The position numbers and the translations under genes are program-made. The notes below the pieces were generated by a model. The model was not told where the DNA came from. It saw only the letters and a list, made by a program, of their open reading frames with translations, and ran no database searches. From Pseudaeromonas sp038247115 (lineage in GTDB: Bacteria > Pseudomonadota > Gammaproteobacteria > Enterobacterales > Aeromonadaceae), in contig JBBRVG010000003.1 in assembly GCA_038247115.1 (NCBI GenBank), positions 23,458-87,457 of the forward strand: 64,000 bases of DNA, written 5' to 3'. How positions within the stretch are numbered: the stretch's first letter is position 1; the number at the start of each line of letters is the position of its first letter. Shown in pieces: positions 26,013 through 36,169 of the stretch.

Positions 26013-27143
26013 TTGATGAAAAAGTTGACTGCTGTTGCTGTAGCTCTGCTGGCCGCCACTTCCGCCGCCCAAGCTGCCGATGTATACAAGAATGAACAGA
26101 TGTCTCTGGACATGTATGGCCGTATCTACGCAGGCCAGTTCTTTGGTACCAAGCAAGAAGGCACCAAGGACTACAGTGAAAAGCTCGGTGCCAATCAATT
26201 TATCCGCTTCGGTGTCAAGGCCGACAGCGCCATCACAGGTACCATGAAGGCCGTTGCTCAATACGAAATCCAGAGCTATATCGGCAACAGTGAGAAAATT
26301 AACAACGCTTCTTGTGACAAGCTGACCCTGACCGGTGATGCCCAGACCGTTACTCCGGTCTGTAAAGATGACAAGCTGCGTACCCGTCTGGCCTTCGCCG
26401 GTGTGAAATCTGACAACTGGGGTCAAGTGACTTTCGGTCGTCAAAAGGGTGCTGTTTCCCTGGTCAACGACTGGACCGATGTGGCCTTGGCTGACGGTTA
26501 CGGTAACAGCGCCCTGGGTTCAGGAACTGACACCTTCGGTACCGGTCGCTCCTCCGATCTGCTGAAGTATTCGACCAAGTTCGGTGACCTGAAAACCGGT
26601 AAGTCCGCTCAGGGTCTGCAACTGGACATGAGCTACAAGTTTGATGGCAACACCACCGAAGAAACCACCAAGTCTGATGCCGATGCCGCTTATGGCCTGT
26701 CTGCAGCTTACTTCTTCAATAACGGTCTGGGTTTCGGAGCTGGCTATAACGTCGGTAATCGTGACAAGGCGGGTGAGAATGATGCCAAGCTGGCATTGGT
26801 CGGTGTGATGTTTGATAACAAGTCCATCTATGCTGCTCTGAACTATGCCGATGGCAGCGACTACCTGGCCACAGGGACCGACCATACAGGTATTGAAGCA
26901 GCTGTGGGTTATAACTTTGTCAACGGCTTCGGTCTGATGGCGAACTATAACAAGCAAGAAACCGAGAAAGCTGGCGTTGATGCCGACACAGTGGATTACT
27001 ACACCCTCGGCGCCCAATACAAGTTCAACAAGAGCCTGCGCGTTATCGGTGAATATCGCATCCAGAATCTGGACGCTACCGATGCAGCCAAGGCTGAAAA
27101 GGTCGAAAACGACTACCAACTGGCTGCCCGTTACGACTTCTAA
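26013..27143 (+). CDS. Outer-membrane general porin
   Basis: A 376-residue Gram-negative porin. It has a signal peptide (MKKLTAVAVALLAATSAAQA), a mature N-terminus starting ADVYKNEQ and a first beta strand SLDMYGRIYAG. The C-terminus ends in the phenylalanine beta-signal (AARYDF) read by BamA. It should form a 16-strand trimeric diffusion channel. Two adjacent cysteine-containing segments (NASCDKL and VTPVCKDD) could form a loop disulfide. A second ATG at 26016 is an equal start. The upstream 243 bp show no clear operator by eye. Confidence 0.9.
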   Translation: MMKKLTAVAVALLAATSAAQAADVYKNEQMSLDMYGRIYAGQFFGTKQEGTKDYSEKLGANQFIRFGVKADSAITGTMKAVAQYEIQSYIGNSEKINNASCDKLTLTGDAQTVTPVCKDDKLRTRLAFAGVKSDNWGQVTFGRQKGAVSLVNDWTDVALADGYGNSALGSGTDTFGTGRSSDLLKYSTKFGDLKTGKSAQGLQLDMSYKFDGNTTEETTKSDADAAYGLSAAYFFNNGLGFGAGYNVGNRDKAGENDAKLALVGVMFDNKSIYAALNYADGSDYLATGTDHTGIEAAVGYNFVNGFGLMANYNKQETEKAGVDADTVDYYTLGAQYKFNKSLRVIGEYRIQNLDATDAAKAEKVENDYQLAARYDF

Positions 27144-27166
27144 GTTGCAACCACAAAGCCAATCAA

Positions 27167-27190
27167 AAGAGGCGCCTCACGGCGCCTCTT
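27167..27190. terminator. bidirectional terminator between porin and can
   Basis: A 10-bp perfect stem AAGAGGCGCC with a 4-nt loop. The T run is better on the minus strand (TTTTGATT) for the carbonic anhydrase gene; on the plus strand it ends the porin transcript. Confidence 0.85.
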
Positions 27191-27220
27191 GTCATTTCTG
27201 ATGACGAACCAATAGAGCCA

Positions 27221-27895
27221 TCAATCCTTGCCCTGCTCCTGATTGTGATACTGGGTCGCGATCTCCCGGGAGGAGCGGTAGACATCCGGCACCTGATCGA
27301 TAGCGCTCACCGTGACTCCCAGATCCCGCAACAGTCCATCGCTCAGACCATAAATCCACCCATGTACCGCCAACTCCTGACCACGCTTCCAGGCATTCTG
27401 CACGATCGTCGTGTAACAGACGTTGGCCACCTGTTCGAGCACATTCAGTTCACACATGAAATCTTGCTGCTCTTCCAGCGAACCCATGGCTTCCAGCTGT
27501 TCCTGATACTTGAAACGGATGTCCTTGATATTACGCAGCCAGTTGTCGATCAAGCCCTGTTCGGCATTGCCCATGGCGGCAATCACACCGCCACAGCGGT
27601 AGTGACCACAGACGATGATGTGTTTGACCTTCAACACATCAATGGCGTACTGGATCACTGACAGACAATTGAAGTCGGTATGGATCACCAGATTGGCCAC
27701 GTTGCGATGCACAAACACATCGCCGGGTAACAGACCCAGCAATTCATTGGCGGGCACCCGACTATCGGAACAGCCGATCCAGAGATACTCAGGCGCCTGC
27801 TGGGCACTGAGTTTCTCAAAGAAACGAGGGTCTTCCGCCTTGATCTTTTCTGCCCAGGTTCGATTTTGGGCAAACAAATGATTCAACAGTTTCAT
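27221..27895 (-). CDS. can: Beta-class carbonic anhydrase
   Basis: A 224-residue zinc enzyme interconverting CO2 and bicarbonate. The zinc ligands C42, D44, H98 and C101 are at the same positions as in E. coli Can, within CSDSRVP and GHYRCGG. The start has an AGAGGAAG Shine-Dalgarno. It is the likely housekeeping bicarbonate supplier. Confidence 0.96.
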   Translation of the reverse strand: MKLLNHLFAQNRTWAEKIKAEDPRFFEKLSAQQAPEYLWIGCSDSRVPANELLGLLPGDVFVHRNVANLVIHTDFNCLSVIQYAIDVLKVKHIIVCGHYRCGGVIAAMGNAEQGLIDNWLRNIKDIRFKYQEQLEAMGSLEEQQDFMCELNVLEQVANVCYTTIVQNAWKRGQELAVHGWIYGLSDGLLRDLGVTVSAIDQVPDVYRSSREIATQYHNQEQGKD

Positions 27896-27927
27896 CGATC
27901 GCTTCCTCTATTACAGGTTCGTGGCAA

Positions 27928-29277
27928 CTAGTTACCGGCAATCTTCATCTGCTCCAGCAGTATGGAGCCGGTGCGCAGGCTGGAGCGGCTGTCCCAATCA
28001 CTGCCGACCGCCAGCATATTCCGGAACATATCCTTCAGATTACCGGCAATGGTGATCTCCTCGACCGGATAGGCGATTTCGCCATTCTCGACCCAGAAAC
28101 CGGCTGCACCACGGGAGTAATCGCCAGTGACCACGTTGACACCCTGTCCCATCAACTCGGTGATGAATAGACCGGTTCCCATCTGCTGCAGTAACTCGTG
28201 CTGGCTTTGCCCTTGTCCGGTCACCAGCCAGTTGTGAATGCCACCGGCATGACCGGTCGAAGGCATCCCCAATTTACGACCCGAGTAGGTAGTCAGCAGA
28301 TAGGTTTGCAAGCAACCGTCAGCAATAATTGCCTGATCCCGGGTACGAACTCCTTCGGCATCAAAGGGCGCACTGGCCAAACCGCGAGGCAGTAATGCCT
28401 GCTCGTCGATCTGCAACCAGTCCGGAAAAATCTGTTGACCCAACGAGTCCAGCAGGAAAGAGGATTTGCGGTACAGGTTGCCGCCGCCGATGGCCGAGGC
28501 CAGATGGCCAAACAGCCCGGAAGCGGTATCGGCATCGAATAGCACCGGCAGGGTTGCGGTGCCAATCTTGCGCCCGCCCAGACGGGAGACTGTACGCTCG
28601 ACCGCTTCTTCGGCGATGCGCTCCGGCGTCCACAGGTCATTGATGGCACGACAGGAAGAGTAACCGTAGTCCCGCTGCATCTCGCCGTCCTGTTCGCCGA
28701 TCAGCACACAGCTCAACGAATGACGGGAGCCGGCATAGCCTTTGACGAAGCCATGGCTATTGCCATATACCTTGATGCCGTGGTGACTGCTGAATCCGGC
28801 ACCATCGGACTGCTTGATTCGCGGATCCAACCCCAACGCATGCAATTCACAGCGCCGCGCCAGCTCCAGACCATAGTCCGGATCCGGTTCGATAGGATGT
28901 AACAAGTCCAGCTCAGGAACGTCCCAGGCCAACCATTCGGCATCCGCCAGCCCGGAAAAGGGATCGGCGGCGGTATGACGGGAGATTTCCAGTGCCGCTT
29001 CCACGGCGCTGCGCACCGCATCCGGCCCCAGATCCGTGGTCGAAGAGGAACCCTTGCGACCGTCCCGATAGACAGCGATGCCCAGAGCGCCATCTTTATT
29101 GAATTCAATGCTCTCGACCTCGCCGCCCCGGGTATTCACCGAGAGGCCAGTCTGTTTGCTGATTGATATTTCGGCACTGTCGGCGCCCAGTTGCCGGGCA
29201 ATGGCCAGCGCGTCAGCGACCACCGCCTCCAGCCGTGTCTGTTCCTGGCGTACTTGCTGCTGCAGATCCATAGTCAT
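27928..29277 (-). CDS. pmbA: Metalloprotease subunit TldE/PmbA
   Basis: A 449-residue TldE (PmbA) subunit of the TldD/TldE protease, which matures microcin B17 and degrades unfolded peptides such as CcdA. Typical segments include SVNTRGGEVESIEF, and RGAAGFWVENGEIAYPVEEITIAGN (seen as G-A-G-F-W-V-E-N-G). It lacks the HExxH metal motif, which is in TldD. The start is ATG 29277, with ATG 29271 as alternative. It is divergent from darP and about 750 bp from tldD. Confidence 0.95.
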   Translation of the reverse strand: MTMDLQQQVRQEQTRLEAVVADALAIARQLGADSAEISISKQTGLSVNTRGGEVESIEFNKDGALGIAVYRDGRKGSSSTTDLGPDAVRSAVEAALEISRHTAADPFSGLADAEWLAWDVPELDLLHPIEPDPDYGLELARRCELHALGLDPRIKQSDGAGFSSHHGIKVYGNSHGFVKGYAGSRHSLSCVLIGEQDGEMQRDYGYSSCRAINDLWTPERIAEEAVERTVSRLGGRKIGTATLPVLFDADTASGLFGHLASAIGGGNLYRKSSFLLDSLGQQIFPDWLQIDEQALLPRGLASAPFDAEGVRTRDQAIIADGCLQTYLLTTYSGRKLGMPSTGHAGGIHNWLVTGQGQSQHELLQQMGTGLFITELMGQGVNVVTGDYSRGAAGFWVENGEIAYPVEEITIAGNLKDMFRNMLAVGSDWDSRSSLRTGSILLEQMKIAGN

Positions 29278-29341
29278 ATTGTCTCATCTTCGTTAGCGGC
29301 CCAGCCTATCACAGCCCAGCAATCAACGGGAGAAGCTGGTA

Positions 29342-29356
29342 ACATATTCAATATGT
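29342..29356. promoter_or_regulatory. 15-bp palindrome in the pmbA-darP divergent region
   Basis: ACATATTCAATATGT is a perfect 7+1+7 inverted repeat located 20 bp before the darP ATG. It could be a regulator site or a chance AT-rich palindrome overlapping promoter elements. Confidence 0.3.
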
Positions 29357-29376
29357 GAACAGGAAATAGAATCGCC

Positions 29377-29907
29377 ATGCAGAATCAATTTGATGGAACC
29401 CACGATGACGAGTGGGAAGATGAAGGCCCAAGCAAGACCCAGATGAAGCGCGACTCGGAGGCACTGCAAGCCTTGGGCGAAGAGCTGGTCAATCTGAAGC
29501 CAACCGAGCTGGTCAAGGTACCGCTGGATGAATCGCTACAAGATGCCATTGCGCTGGCCCACCGCCTCAAGGGCAAACGGGAAGCCTGGCGTCGCCATAT
29601 GCAGTTTATCGGGCGCCTGATGCGCAGCCGTGACATTACCGAAATCGAACAGGCGCTGGAAGTGATCCGCAGCCGTCATGTGATCGGTAATGCGCGCATG
29701 CATAAGCTGGAGCAACTGCGCGAGCGCTTGATCGAGCAAGGGGATGACGCCGTCAACGAACTGCTGGGCAAGTTCCATGAACTGGATCGGCAGAAGCTGC
29801 GCCAGCTGGTCCGCCAGGCCAAAAAAGAGCGCCTGGATAACAAGCCGCCTGCAGCATATCGCGAGCTGTTCCAGTACCTGCGCAGCGAGCTCGAAGCCAT
29901 TATCTAA
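29377..29907 (+). CDS. darP: Ribosome biogenesis factor DarP (YjgA)
   Basis: A 176-residue DUF615 protein associated with late 50S assembly intermediates. It opens with an acidic stretch (DDEWEDEGPSKTQMKRD) and is helical and basic afterwards (LRQLVRQAKKERLDNKPPAAYRELFQYLR). The divergent pairing with pmbA is conserved from E. coli. Confidence 0.94.
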   Translation: MQNQFDGTHDDEWEDEGPSKTQMKRDSEALQALGEELVNLKPTELVKVPLDESLQDAIALAHRLKGKREAWRRHMQFIGRLMRSRDITEIEQALEVIRSRHVIGNARMHKLEQLRERLIEQGDDAVNELLGKFHELDRQKLRQLVRQAKKERLDNKPPAAYRELFQYLRSELEAII

Positions 29908-29946
29908 GGTCATTGCCTGATGGCTTTAGCATCAAACGATGAAATG

Positions 29947-29983
29947 CAAAGAGGGCGGATTTTATCCGCCCTCTTTGTTTTAT
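29947..29983 (+). terminator. terminator after darP
   Basis: A 14-bp perfect stem starting CAAAGAGGGCGGAT with a TTT loop, followed by TTTTATT. It also faces the end of tldD. Confidence 0.92.
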
Positions 29984-30027
29984 TCTCTGCTGGTTTTGTT
30001 CTCTGCGCGGCGCGCCGACACTGAAGG

Positions 30028-31473
30028 TTACCGGGTGCCGCCGACCGTCATCTGATCCAGTTTCAAGGTCGGCTGCCCAACGCCAACCGGCACACTTTGA
30101 CCATCCTTGCCACAGACGCCGACTCCGGCATCCAGTGCCAGATCCCGACCCACCATAGAGACTTGCTGCATGGCTTCCGGCCCGTTACCGATCAGGGTCG
30201 TACCCTTGAGCGGCGCCGTGATCTTGCCATCTTCGATCAGATAGGCTTCGGAGGCCGAGAACACAAATTTGCCCGAGGTGATATCCACCTGACCGCCACC
30301 GAAATTGGGGGCATAGATGCCCTTCTTCACCGAGGCGATGATCTCGGCCGGATCATACTGGCCTGCCAGCATGTAGGTATTGGTCATCCGTGGCATCGGC
30401 AGATGGGCATAGGATTCGCGACGACCATTGCCGGTCGGCGCCACCCCCATCAGTCGGGCATTCATCTTGTCCTGGATGTAGCCCTTGAGGATGCCGTTCT
30501 CAATCAGCACATTGTACTGACCGGGTGTTCCTTCATCATCGATGCTGACCGAACCACGCCGTCCCGGCAGGGTGCCATCATCGACAATGGTGCAATGTTC
30601 GGAAGCCACCCGCTGGCCAATCTTGCCGGCAAACGCCGAAGAGCCCTTGCGGTTGAAATCCCCTTCCAGACCGTGGCCCACCGCTTCGTGCAACAAGACG
30701 CCCGGCCAGCCCGGACCCAACACCACCGGCATGGTACCCGCCGGGGCATCGACCGCATCAATGTTGACCAGAGCCTGCCGCACCGCTTCGCGCACATAAC
30801 CCAGGGCCCGCATCTCGCCCGCCACCGGATCGAAGAAGTAGTCGTAGCCGAAGCGGCCACCACCACCGGAACTACCCCGTTCCCGACGGCCATTGCGCTC
30901 CACCAGCACACTGCAGTTCAGACGTACCAGAGGGCGAATATCGGCACTCAGAGTGCCATCGGTCGCGGCCACCAGAACTTCTTCATAGACACCGGACAAG
31001 GAGGCGATCACCTGGGTAACAGCCGGGTCCAGGGTACGGGCGAAACGATCCATCTGTTCCAACAGACTGATTTTTTGCTGCTTATCCAAGGTCCCCAGGG
31101 GATCAATCGGCGCATACAAGGCAGTGGCATGGCCCGGTTGCCAGATTTTGATGTCACCTTCCCCGCCGCTCTGCGCTATACCGCGTGCAGCGATCACCGC
31201 CTGGCTCAGAGCATGAATACTGATTTCATCGGAATAGGCAAATCCGGTTTTTTCACCGCTGATGGCGCGAACGCCAACGCCCTGATCGATGTTGTAGCTA
31301 CCATCCTTGACGATGCCATCTTCCAGCACCCAGGATTCGTGATAACTGCTCTGGAAATAGAGATCGCCGAAATCGACCCTATGGCTCATCAGCTGCCGCA
31401 ACATACGCGCCAGCATGGCCTCATCCAGTTCGTGGGGTAACAACAGGCGTTCGGAAACTTGTTTCAACAACAT
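30028..31473 (-). CDS. tldD: Metalloprotease TldD
   Basis: A 481-residue catalytic subunit of the TldD/TldE protease. The zinc motif HEAVGHGLEGD (HExxxH) is present, and LYFQSSYHESWVLEDGIVKDG is identical in style to E. coli TldD. The ATG at 31473 shares one base with the stop of the upstream nitrilase gene (TGATG), so translation is coupled. A start 18 bp upstream is disfavoured. It ends the rng-yhdP-nitrilase-tldD series. Confidence 0.95.
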   Translation of the reverse strand: MLLKQVSERLLLPHELDEAMLARMLRQLMSHRVDFGDLYFQSSYHESWVLEDGIVKDGSYNIDQGVGVRAISGEKTGFAYSDEISIHALSQAVIAARGIAQSGGEGDIKIWQPGHATALYAPIDPLGTLDKQQKISLLEQMDRFARTLDPAVTQVIASLSGVYEEVLVAATDGTLSADIRPLVRLNCSVLVERNGRRERGSSGGGGRFGYDYFFDPVAGEMRALGYVREAVRQALVNIDAVDAPAGTMPVVLGPGWPGVLLHEAVGHGLEGDFNRKGSSAFAGKIGQRVASEHCTIVDDGTLPGRRGSVSIDDEGTPGQYNVLIENGILKGYIQDKMNARLMGVAPTGNGRRESYAHLPMPRMTNTYMLAGQYDPAEIIASVKKGIYAPNFGGGQVDITSGKFVFSASEAYLIEDGKITAPLKGTTLIGNGPEAMQQVSMVGRDLALDAGVGVCGKDGQSVPVGVGQPTLKLDQMTVGGTR

Positions 31474-32300
31474 CACTCGGGTTCTCTCCATCCATCGCGC
31501 AACCGGGCATGTTGTAGCACCGGCATATCACGACGGACCTTGTTCAGAAATTGAAGATCCAGCCCGGCATGGATCAGGCCGCTCTCATGCCCGGCTTCTG
31601 CCAGCACCTGACCCCAGGGATCGATAATCACCGAATGTCCCCACGTCTGGCGCCCGCCACCATGGTCACCGCACTGATTGGCGGCCAGTACGTAACACTG
31701 ATTTTCGATGGCCCGGGCACGGAGCAAAGCCAGCCAATGGGCCTGACCTGTCACATAGGTGAAGGCTGCAGGCACCAGCAGGATATCGGCGCCCGCTACG
31801 CGCAACTGGCGATACAGTTCGGGAAAGCGCACATCGTAGCAGATGGAGAGCCCGAGGCCACCAAAAGGTGACGCCACCACCCGCCAGTCCTCGCCAGGAG
31901 CAAAACTGGCGGATTCCCGGTACTGGCCATGCCCATCTGCCACATCCACATCGAACAGATGCAACTTGTGATAGTGGCCCTGAAAGGTTCCGTCCGGGGC
32001 ATACACCAGCGAGCTGGTATGCAACCGCGTCTCGCCGCTGACCTGGGTCGGCAGCGATCCCGCGACCAACCAGATCCCCCACTGCCGGGCCCAATCCGCT
32101 AGCTGCTGCTGGATTGGTCCGGCACCCAGGGTTTCAGCGATCCCTTGGTAGTCCGCTGTCGTTCCCAGGCAAGCGAAGTTTTCCGGCAACAACACCAGAC
32201 AGGGACGCTCGCTCGGCAACAGCGCCAACTGCTCGCTAATCTGGCGACGATTGAGCGACCAATCGGCTTGGCCATTGAGTTGCACTGCCACTAGCTTCAT
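31473..32300 (-). CDS. Carbon-nitrogen hydrolase (nitrilase/omega-amidase type)
   Basis: A 275-residue nitrilase-superfamily enzyme with the Glu-Lys-Cys triad: E in LLPENFACLG (about E40), K in GHYHKLHLFDVD and C in LSICYDVRFPELYRQ. Related proteins (Nit1/YbeM, Nit2) act as deaminated-glutathione or omega-amidase repair enzymes; the exact substrate here is not determined. Start ATG at 32300 overlaps the yhdP stop (ATGA). Confidence 0.88.
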   Translation of the reverse strand: MKLVAVQLNGQADWSLNRRQISEQLALLPSERPCLVLLPENFACLGTTADYQGIAETLGAGPIQQQLADWARQWGIWLVAGSLPTQVSGETRLHTSSLVYAPDGTFQGHYHKLHLFDVDVADGHGQYRESASFAPGEDWRVVASPFGGLGLSICYDVRFPELYRQLRVAGADILLVPAAFTYVTGQAHWLALLRARAIENQCYVLAANQCGDHGGGRQTWGHSVIIDPWGQVLAEAGHESGLIHAGLDLQFLNKVRRDMPVLQHARLRDGWREPE

Positions 32301-35300
32301 CGAGACAACACCTTCTTGTAATCTGCCGGGATCTTCTGCAACTGCCCATGCTCCCGACCGATCTCTGTCACCTGAGGGGATTCCAGCGGACCTTGCAGAT
32401 GAAAACTGATCCGGGTGATGCCCTCGATCACCGGGGAAAGCAAGGTAGAAGCCGCCAGAACATAGATACCCGTCACTGGCGTCACAGCAAAGGCGGTGGC
32501 CAGCGACACCCCGTTGGTAAAGTGCGGAGTAAAGGTGAATTGATAATCCATCTTTTTGCCGACCAGATCCAGCGTGCCTCGCCCGGCAATATCACCGGCA
32601 TCCCCCAGCAAGGCGAAATCCTCATTGTGCAACATCCCCTGGCGGATGCTGCCCGTGGCGGTGATCGACTTGAAGAAGAAGCCTTTTTCAAAGGCATCAC
32701 CAAAATCCAGGCTCAGGCGGCGCATCAAACTATTCAGCGACAACATGGAGAGCAAGCGGGTACTAGTGGAATCCAGCTTGCGCAATAACCCCTCCCCGGT
32801 GTCCAGCTTGAAGCTGCCGTTCATACTCGGCTTATGGGGCTGATACAGGGGCCCTTGCCAGCTCATGTCCAGTTCCGCCGTTGCTGGCGTGCCACCAAAG
32901 GCCGCGCCGTAATTCCAATCCTTGGTCATCTGCTCCAGGCTGCTGGCTTTTAATGTCAGATGCAGGTCGCTCTGCCCAGCCGGTTGCTTGAGCCGCCAGC
33001 TCCCTCGCCCCTGCACGCTATGGCCACCATTTTTCAGGGAGAAGGACGGCAATAGATACGCATCCGGTGCCCGGCGGCCTTTAACGCGCACATCCCCCAG
33101 CAAGGCATGATCCACCTGACAACGCTGGCAGTGGAAGTCCAGATCCGGCCAAAGGGCCATCTGGCTACGCTGCTCGGCCAGCGAGGGGATAGGCGGTATC
33201 ACCTCCGGGAGCTCTTCTACCGGAGTCGTTTCATCTCGACCCTCGGCCGTCGATTCCTCAGGGTTATAGCCCGGGTTGCGCCAGTGCAGATAAGCCAGAT
33301 CGATGCTCAGCGGATGATCCGGCTGCCAACGCACAGATCCCGATAGCTGGCTGGCCAGCACGTTACCCTGAACCCCCTGCTCATCCCGAGTCATCTGCAG
33401 GCTGAACTTATCCCAGGGTTGGGATGCGAGGGTCAGCTGTTGACTCTGAACCTGGATGCTCTGTGTCGGCGGCAACCAGCTACCGGCATGACTCAAGGTG
33501 GCGCCATCCATCGGCTGTCCCAACTGTTGCCACCACGCCTGCCAGGCATCGGCATCCAGTCGCTCGAATTTCAGATCCAGACTGACTGGTGCCGGCGGGG
33601 TCAGGGTATCGAGCGTCGATTGGTTACTGATCCAGAAGCGGCTGAACTGATGTTTCAGGTGATCCAGTTGTCCCACGAACTGCAGGCCATTTTTCCAGTC
33701 TGCGCGCAATGTCGAGGCACTGTGATTGCCCCGCGCCGTTACCCGCAGCGGTAGCGATTGGTTGGCGACCTTGCTATAGGGCGCTGGCCAGGTCAACGCC
33801 AGACCTTTGAGGTCACTCTGCCACTCCGCCTGGTAGTCATAGCGGCCCTGAGGATGCAACTGCAACGCTACCGAGCCTTGCCACTGAGTCTGGCCCTTGA
33901 AGGTCCGTTGCCAGCCCGCCGACAAGTCTTGGGCACGGGCCTGACTCCAGGCCCCTTGCAATCCCAATTGCACCTGATAACCGGCCTCTTTCAGCGCGCC
34001 CTGGTAGTCGATGCGCATGGGTTGTCCCCAAAGATCGGCCTTCAAACCGTTAAAGCGGGTCTCCGCCTCGGTAAAGAAGAGCTCGCCCTCCAGCCGGTTC
34101 AGCGCCAACTCCAGTGGCACCACCTTCAGCCCATTGCCAGCGAATTGCACATGCCCCAGCACCTGCACAGGATCGCCATCCACCGGGATCACCAGTTGCA
34201 GATCGCCCGTCAGGGGCTTGCTCAGTTGTAGCTGTTGTAATGCCGCGCCCACCGAATCCTTGACTCCTGACTGCTGCAGATACTCGCTGACTGCCTTGGC
34301 TTCGCCCTGAATAGCGGCATTGATATGGAGTCGACTATGGGGCTCCAGCGTGGGAAACCAGGCATGAATATGATTGGTGCGAGCTGCGCCCAGACGCGCG
34401 GCGTTACTGCGCATCTCCAGGGTGTCGTTCTGGAACAAGAGATCCAGCGACATCTCCTGCAGTGGCTGCCAGGCAGGATCAAACTGAAAGGTCGTGTGGC
34501 GCAGCGGTACCCAAGCCTGAAAGATACCGCTCCCCTGGTGATAGGGAAACTCGGCCAGGGGGCCATCCCACAACACGGTCGCCCCTTGGGCCTTACCGCC
34601 TTGCAAGGCCGCGCGCAGATAATCGGTGAGACCTTGGCCCATCGCCAGTCGCGGATAATAACGCCAGGCCTGGGATGCATCGTCCAGATCGACCTGGGTC
34701 AATAGTGCCAGGTAGGGAGTGGCGGCATGGGGGAGCTCGAGACGAAAATCGGTATCGGCTTGCAGCGCCGGAGTCACCAGATGCAGTTGTTGACCCGAGA
34801 CTTGCCAACCATCGGCGGTCTGCTGCCACTGCAGTTGGCCATTCAGGCTGGTCAATGGAATATCCGCTGGAAAGTAGGGGCCAACCTGAACGGATTGGGC
34901 GCCGAGCTGCACATCCACCCGCCCGCCTTGAGCATCCAGTGTAAAAGCGCCGTTTACATCCCGCAGGCCGGGAACCATTTCCCAGCGCTGCCAGCCCAGC
35001 GCCTGCAAATGCCCGGATAATTGCCATTCACCATCCTGCTCCCGGCGCTCGAACGCCAGCTGTTGCAGGGTGCCCGTCGGTTTCATGCTGCTCAGGGCTT
35101 CCCCGGCGACACTGCGTTCACCCGCCAGTAATGCCAGCACCGGTGTGATTCCAGGCAAACTCACGGGATCAATTCGGCCACTCAGCATACCCGCTTGGGA
35201 ATCCAGTTGCATGCGCCAGGGCCCCCAGTCGGCGCCATCCCCCTGCACCTGCAGGTCATGACTGGCCAACTGCCACCCATGGCCCAGACGTTGCCATTGC

Positions 35301-36169
35301 ACCAGGCCACCGCGCAAACCAATCTGGTGGCGACGATTGCCCTGCTGCCACTGCAGTTGATTGTCCGCTAATTTCAACAGCCCCAGTTGCCAGTCATTGG
35401 CTTGTCGCTCCAGCCAGAACTCGAAGTCCAGCTGGCCACTCAAGTTGGCATGCTGGGCATCGCCATCTGCTGCAACCTGACGTTGACTATTGCTCGCCAG
35501 ATAGAGCTGGCCATTGAGGGCTGAAGGGGTATCGGCGGGACCGCGAAAATCGGCGATCAGGTGGATCTGGTGCGTCAGACCATTGTGCTGAAACACCAGC
35601 TCGCCATCACCACGATGCCGCGCACCCTGGTTCTGCCAACGCAGGCGACTGATATTCAACGAGCCCAGATCCCCGAGCGAGGAGCGCACCACCAGATGAC
35701 TGTCGCGCAATTCAAATTGCTTGAGCCCGCCAAGTAACAACCGGCTGAGCGGCTGCCAGTCGCGGGCCGTGGCGGCCGCTTCTCCCTGAGAGCTCAATAA
35801 ACGCCGGGGCAGTATCATCTCCACCCCCTGGAATTGCAGCTCACCAATCACCCACTGCTGTTGCTTGAGGCTCTGCCACATATCCAGTTGCAAGGTGGCC
35901 TCGTCGACAGTTAGCTGCCAGGGTTCATCGCGCCTCTGTCGCAACTCGAGCCCTTGCAGGGTGATCGCCGGACCAAAGTCGGTCCAACGCGCCCCCAGGC
36001 TGGCAACCTGGCTGCTCAATGCCGGATCGGCCACCAGCCAGTCGAGCAACGCCTGACGTTGCGCCTGCAACCAGGGCACCCCGAAGCGCGCGCCACTGAC
36101 CAGCAAGGCCAGCAGTAACAGCAACAGGGCGGCCAGGCGCCAGGTATGGAACAGGGTGCGACGCAGCAC
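32297..36169 (-). CDS. yhdP: AsmA-like envelope lipid-transport protein YhdP
   Basis: A 1290-residue protein with one N-terminal membrane anchor (AALLLLLLALLVSG, about residues 13-26) and a very long periplasmic beta-rich part with DUF3971 and AsmA-like C-terminal regions. YhdP, with TamB and YdbH, is thought to form a bridge moving phospholipids to the outer membrane. The start is a GTG at 36169 directly after the rng stop (TAA-GTG), with no obvious Shine-Dalgarno, so it probably depends on coupling to rng. Length is close to E. coli YhdP (1266 aa). Confidence 0.93.
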   Translation of the reverse strand: MLRRTLFHTWRLAALLLLLLALLVSGARFGVPWLQAQRQALLDWLVADPALSSQVASLGARWTDFGPAITLQGLELRQRRDEPWQLTVDEATLQLDMWQSLKQQQWVIGELQFQGVEMILPRRLLSSQGEAAATARDWQPLSRLLLGGLKQFELRDSHLVVRSSLGDLGSLNISRLRWQNQGARHRGDGELVFQHNGLTHQIHLIADFRGPADTPSALNGQLYLASNSQRQVAADGDAQHANLSGQLDFEFWLERQANDWQLGLLKLADNQLQWQQGNRRHQIGLRGGLVQWQRLGHGWQLASHDLQVQGDGADWGPWRMQLDSQAGMLSGRIDPVSLPGITPVLALLAGERSVAGEALSSMKPTGTLQQLAFERREQDGEWQLSGHLQALGWQRWEMVPGLRDVNGAFTLDAQGGRVDVQLGAQSVQVGPYFPADIPLTSLNGQLQWQQTADGWQVSGQQLHLVTPALQADTDFRLELPHAATPYLALLTQVDLDDASQAWRYYPRLAMGQGLTDYLRAALQGGKAQGATVLWDGPLAEFPYHQGSGIFQAWVPLRHTTFQFDPAWQPLQEMSLDLLFQNDTLEMRSNAARLGAARTNHIHAWFPTLEPHSRLHINAAIQGEAKAVSEYLQQSGVKDSVGAALQQLQLSKPLTGDLQLVIPVDGDPVQVLGHVQFAGNGLKVVPLELALNRLEGELFFTEAETRFNGLKADLWGQPMRIDYQGALKEAGYQVQLGLQGAWSQARAQDLSAGWQRTFKGQTQWQGSVALQLHPQGRYDYQAEWQSDLKGLALTWPAPYSKVANQSLPLRVTARGNHSASTLRADWKNGLQFVGQLDHLKHQFSRFWISNQSTLDTLTPPAPVSLDLKFERLDADAWQAWWQQLGQPMDGATLSHAGSWLPPTQSIQVQSQQLTLASQPWDKFSLQMTRDEQGVQGNVLASQLSGSVRWQPDHPLSIDLAYLHWRNPGYNPEESTAEGRDETTPVEELPEVIPPIPSLAEQRSQMALWPDLDFHCQRCQVDHALLGDVRVKGRRAPDAYLLPSFSLKNGGHSVQGRGSWRLKQPAGQSDLHLTLKASSLEQMTKDWNYGAAFGGTPATAELDMSWQGPLYQPHKPSMNGSFKLDTGEGLLRKLDSTSTRLLSMLSLNSLMRRLSLDFGDAFEKGFFFKSITATGSIRQGMLHNEDFALLGDAGDIAGRGTLDLVGKKMDYQFTFTPHFTNGVSLATAFAVTPVTGIYVLAASTLLSPVIEGITRISFHLQGPLESPQVTEIGREHGQLQKIPADYKKVLSR

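Noticed and set aside
30097..31440. 447-codon plus-strand open frame
   Set aside because: Antisense shadow of tldD, whose protein has clear TldD motifs.
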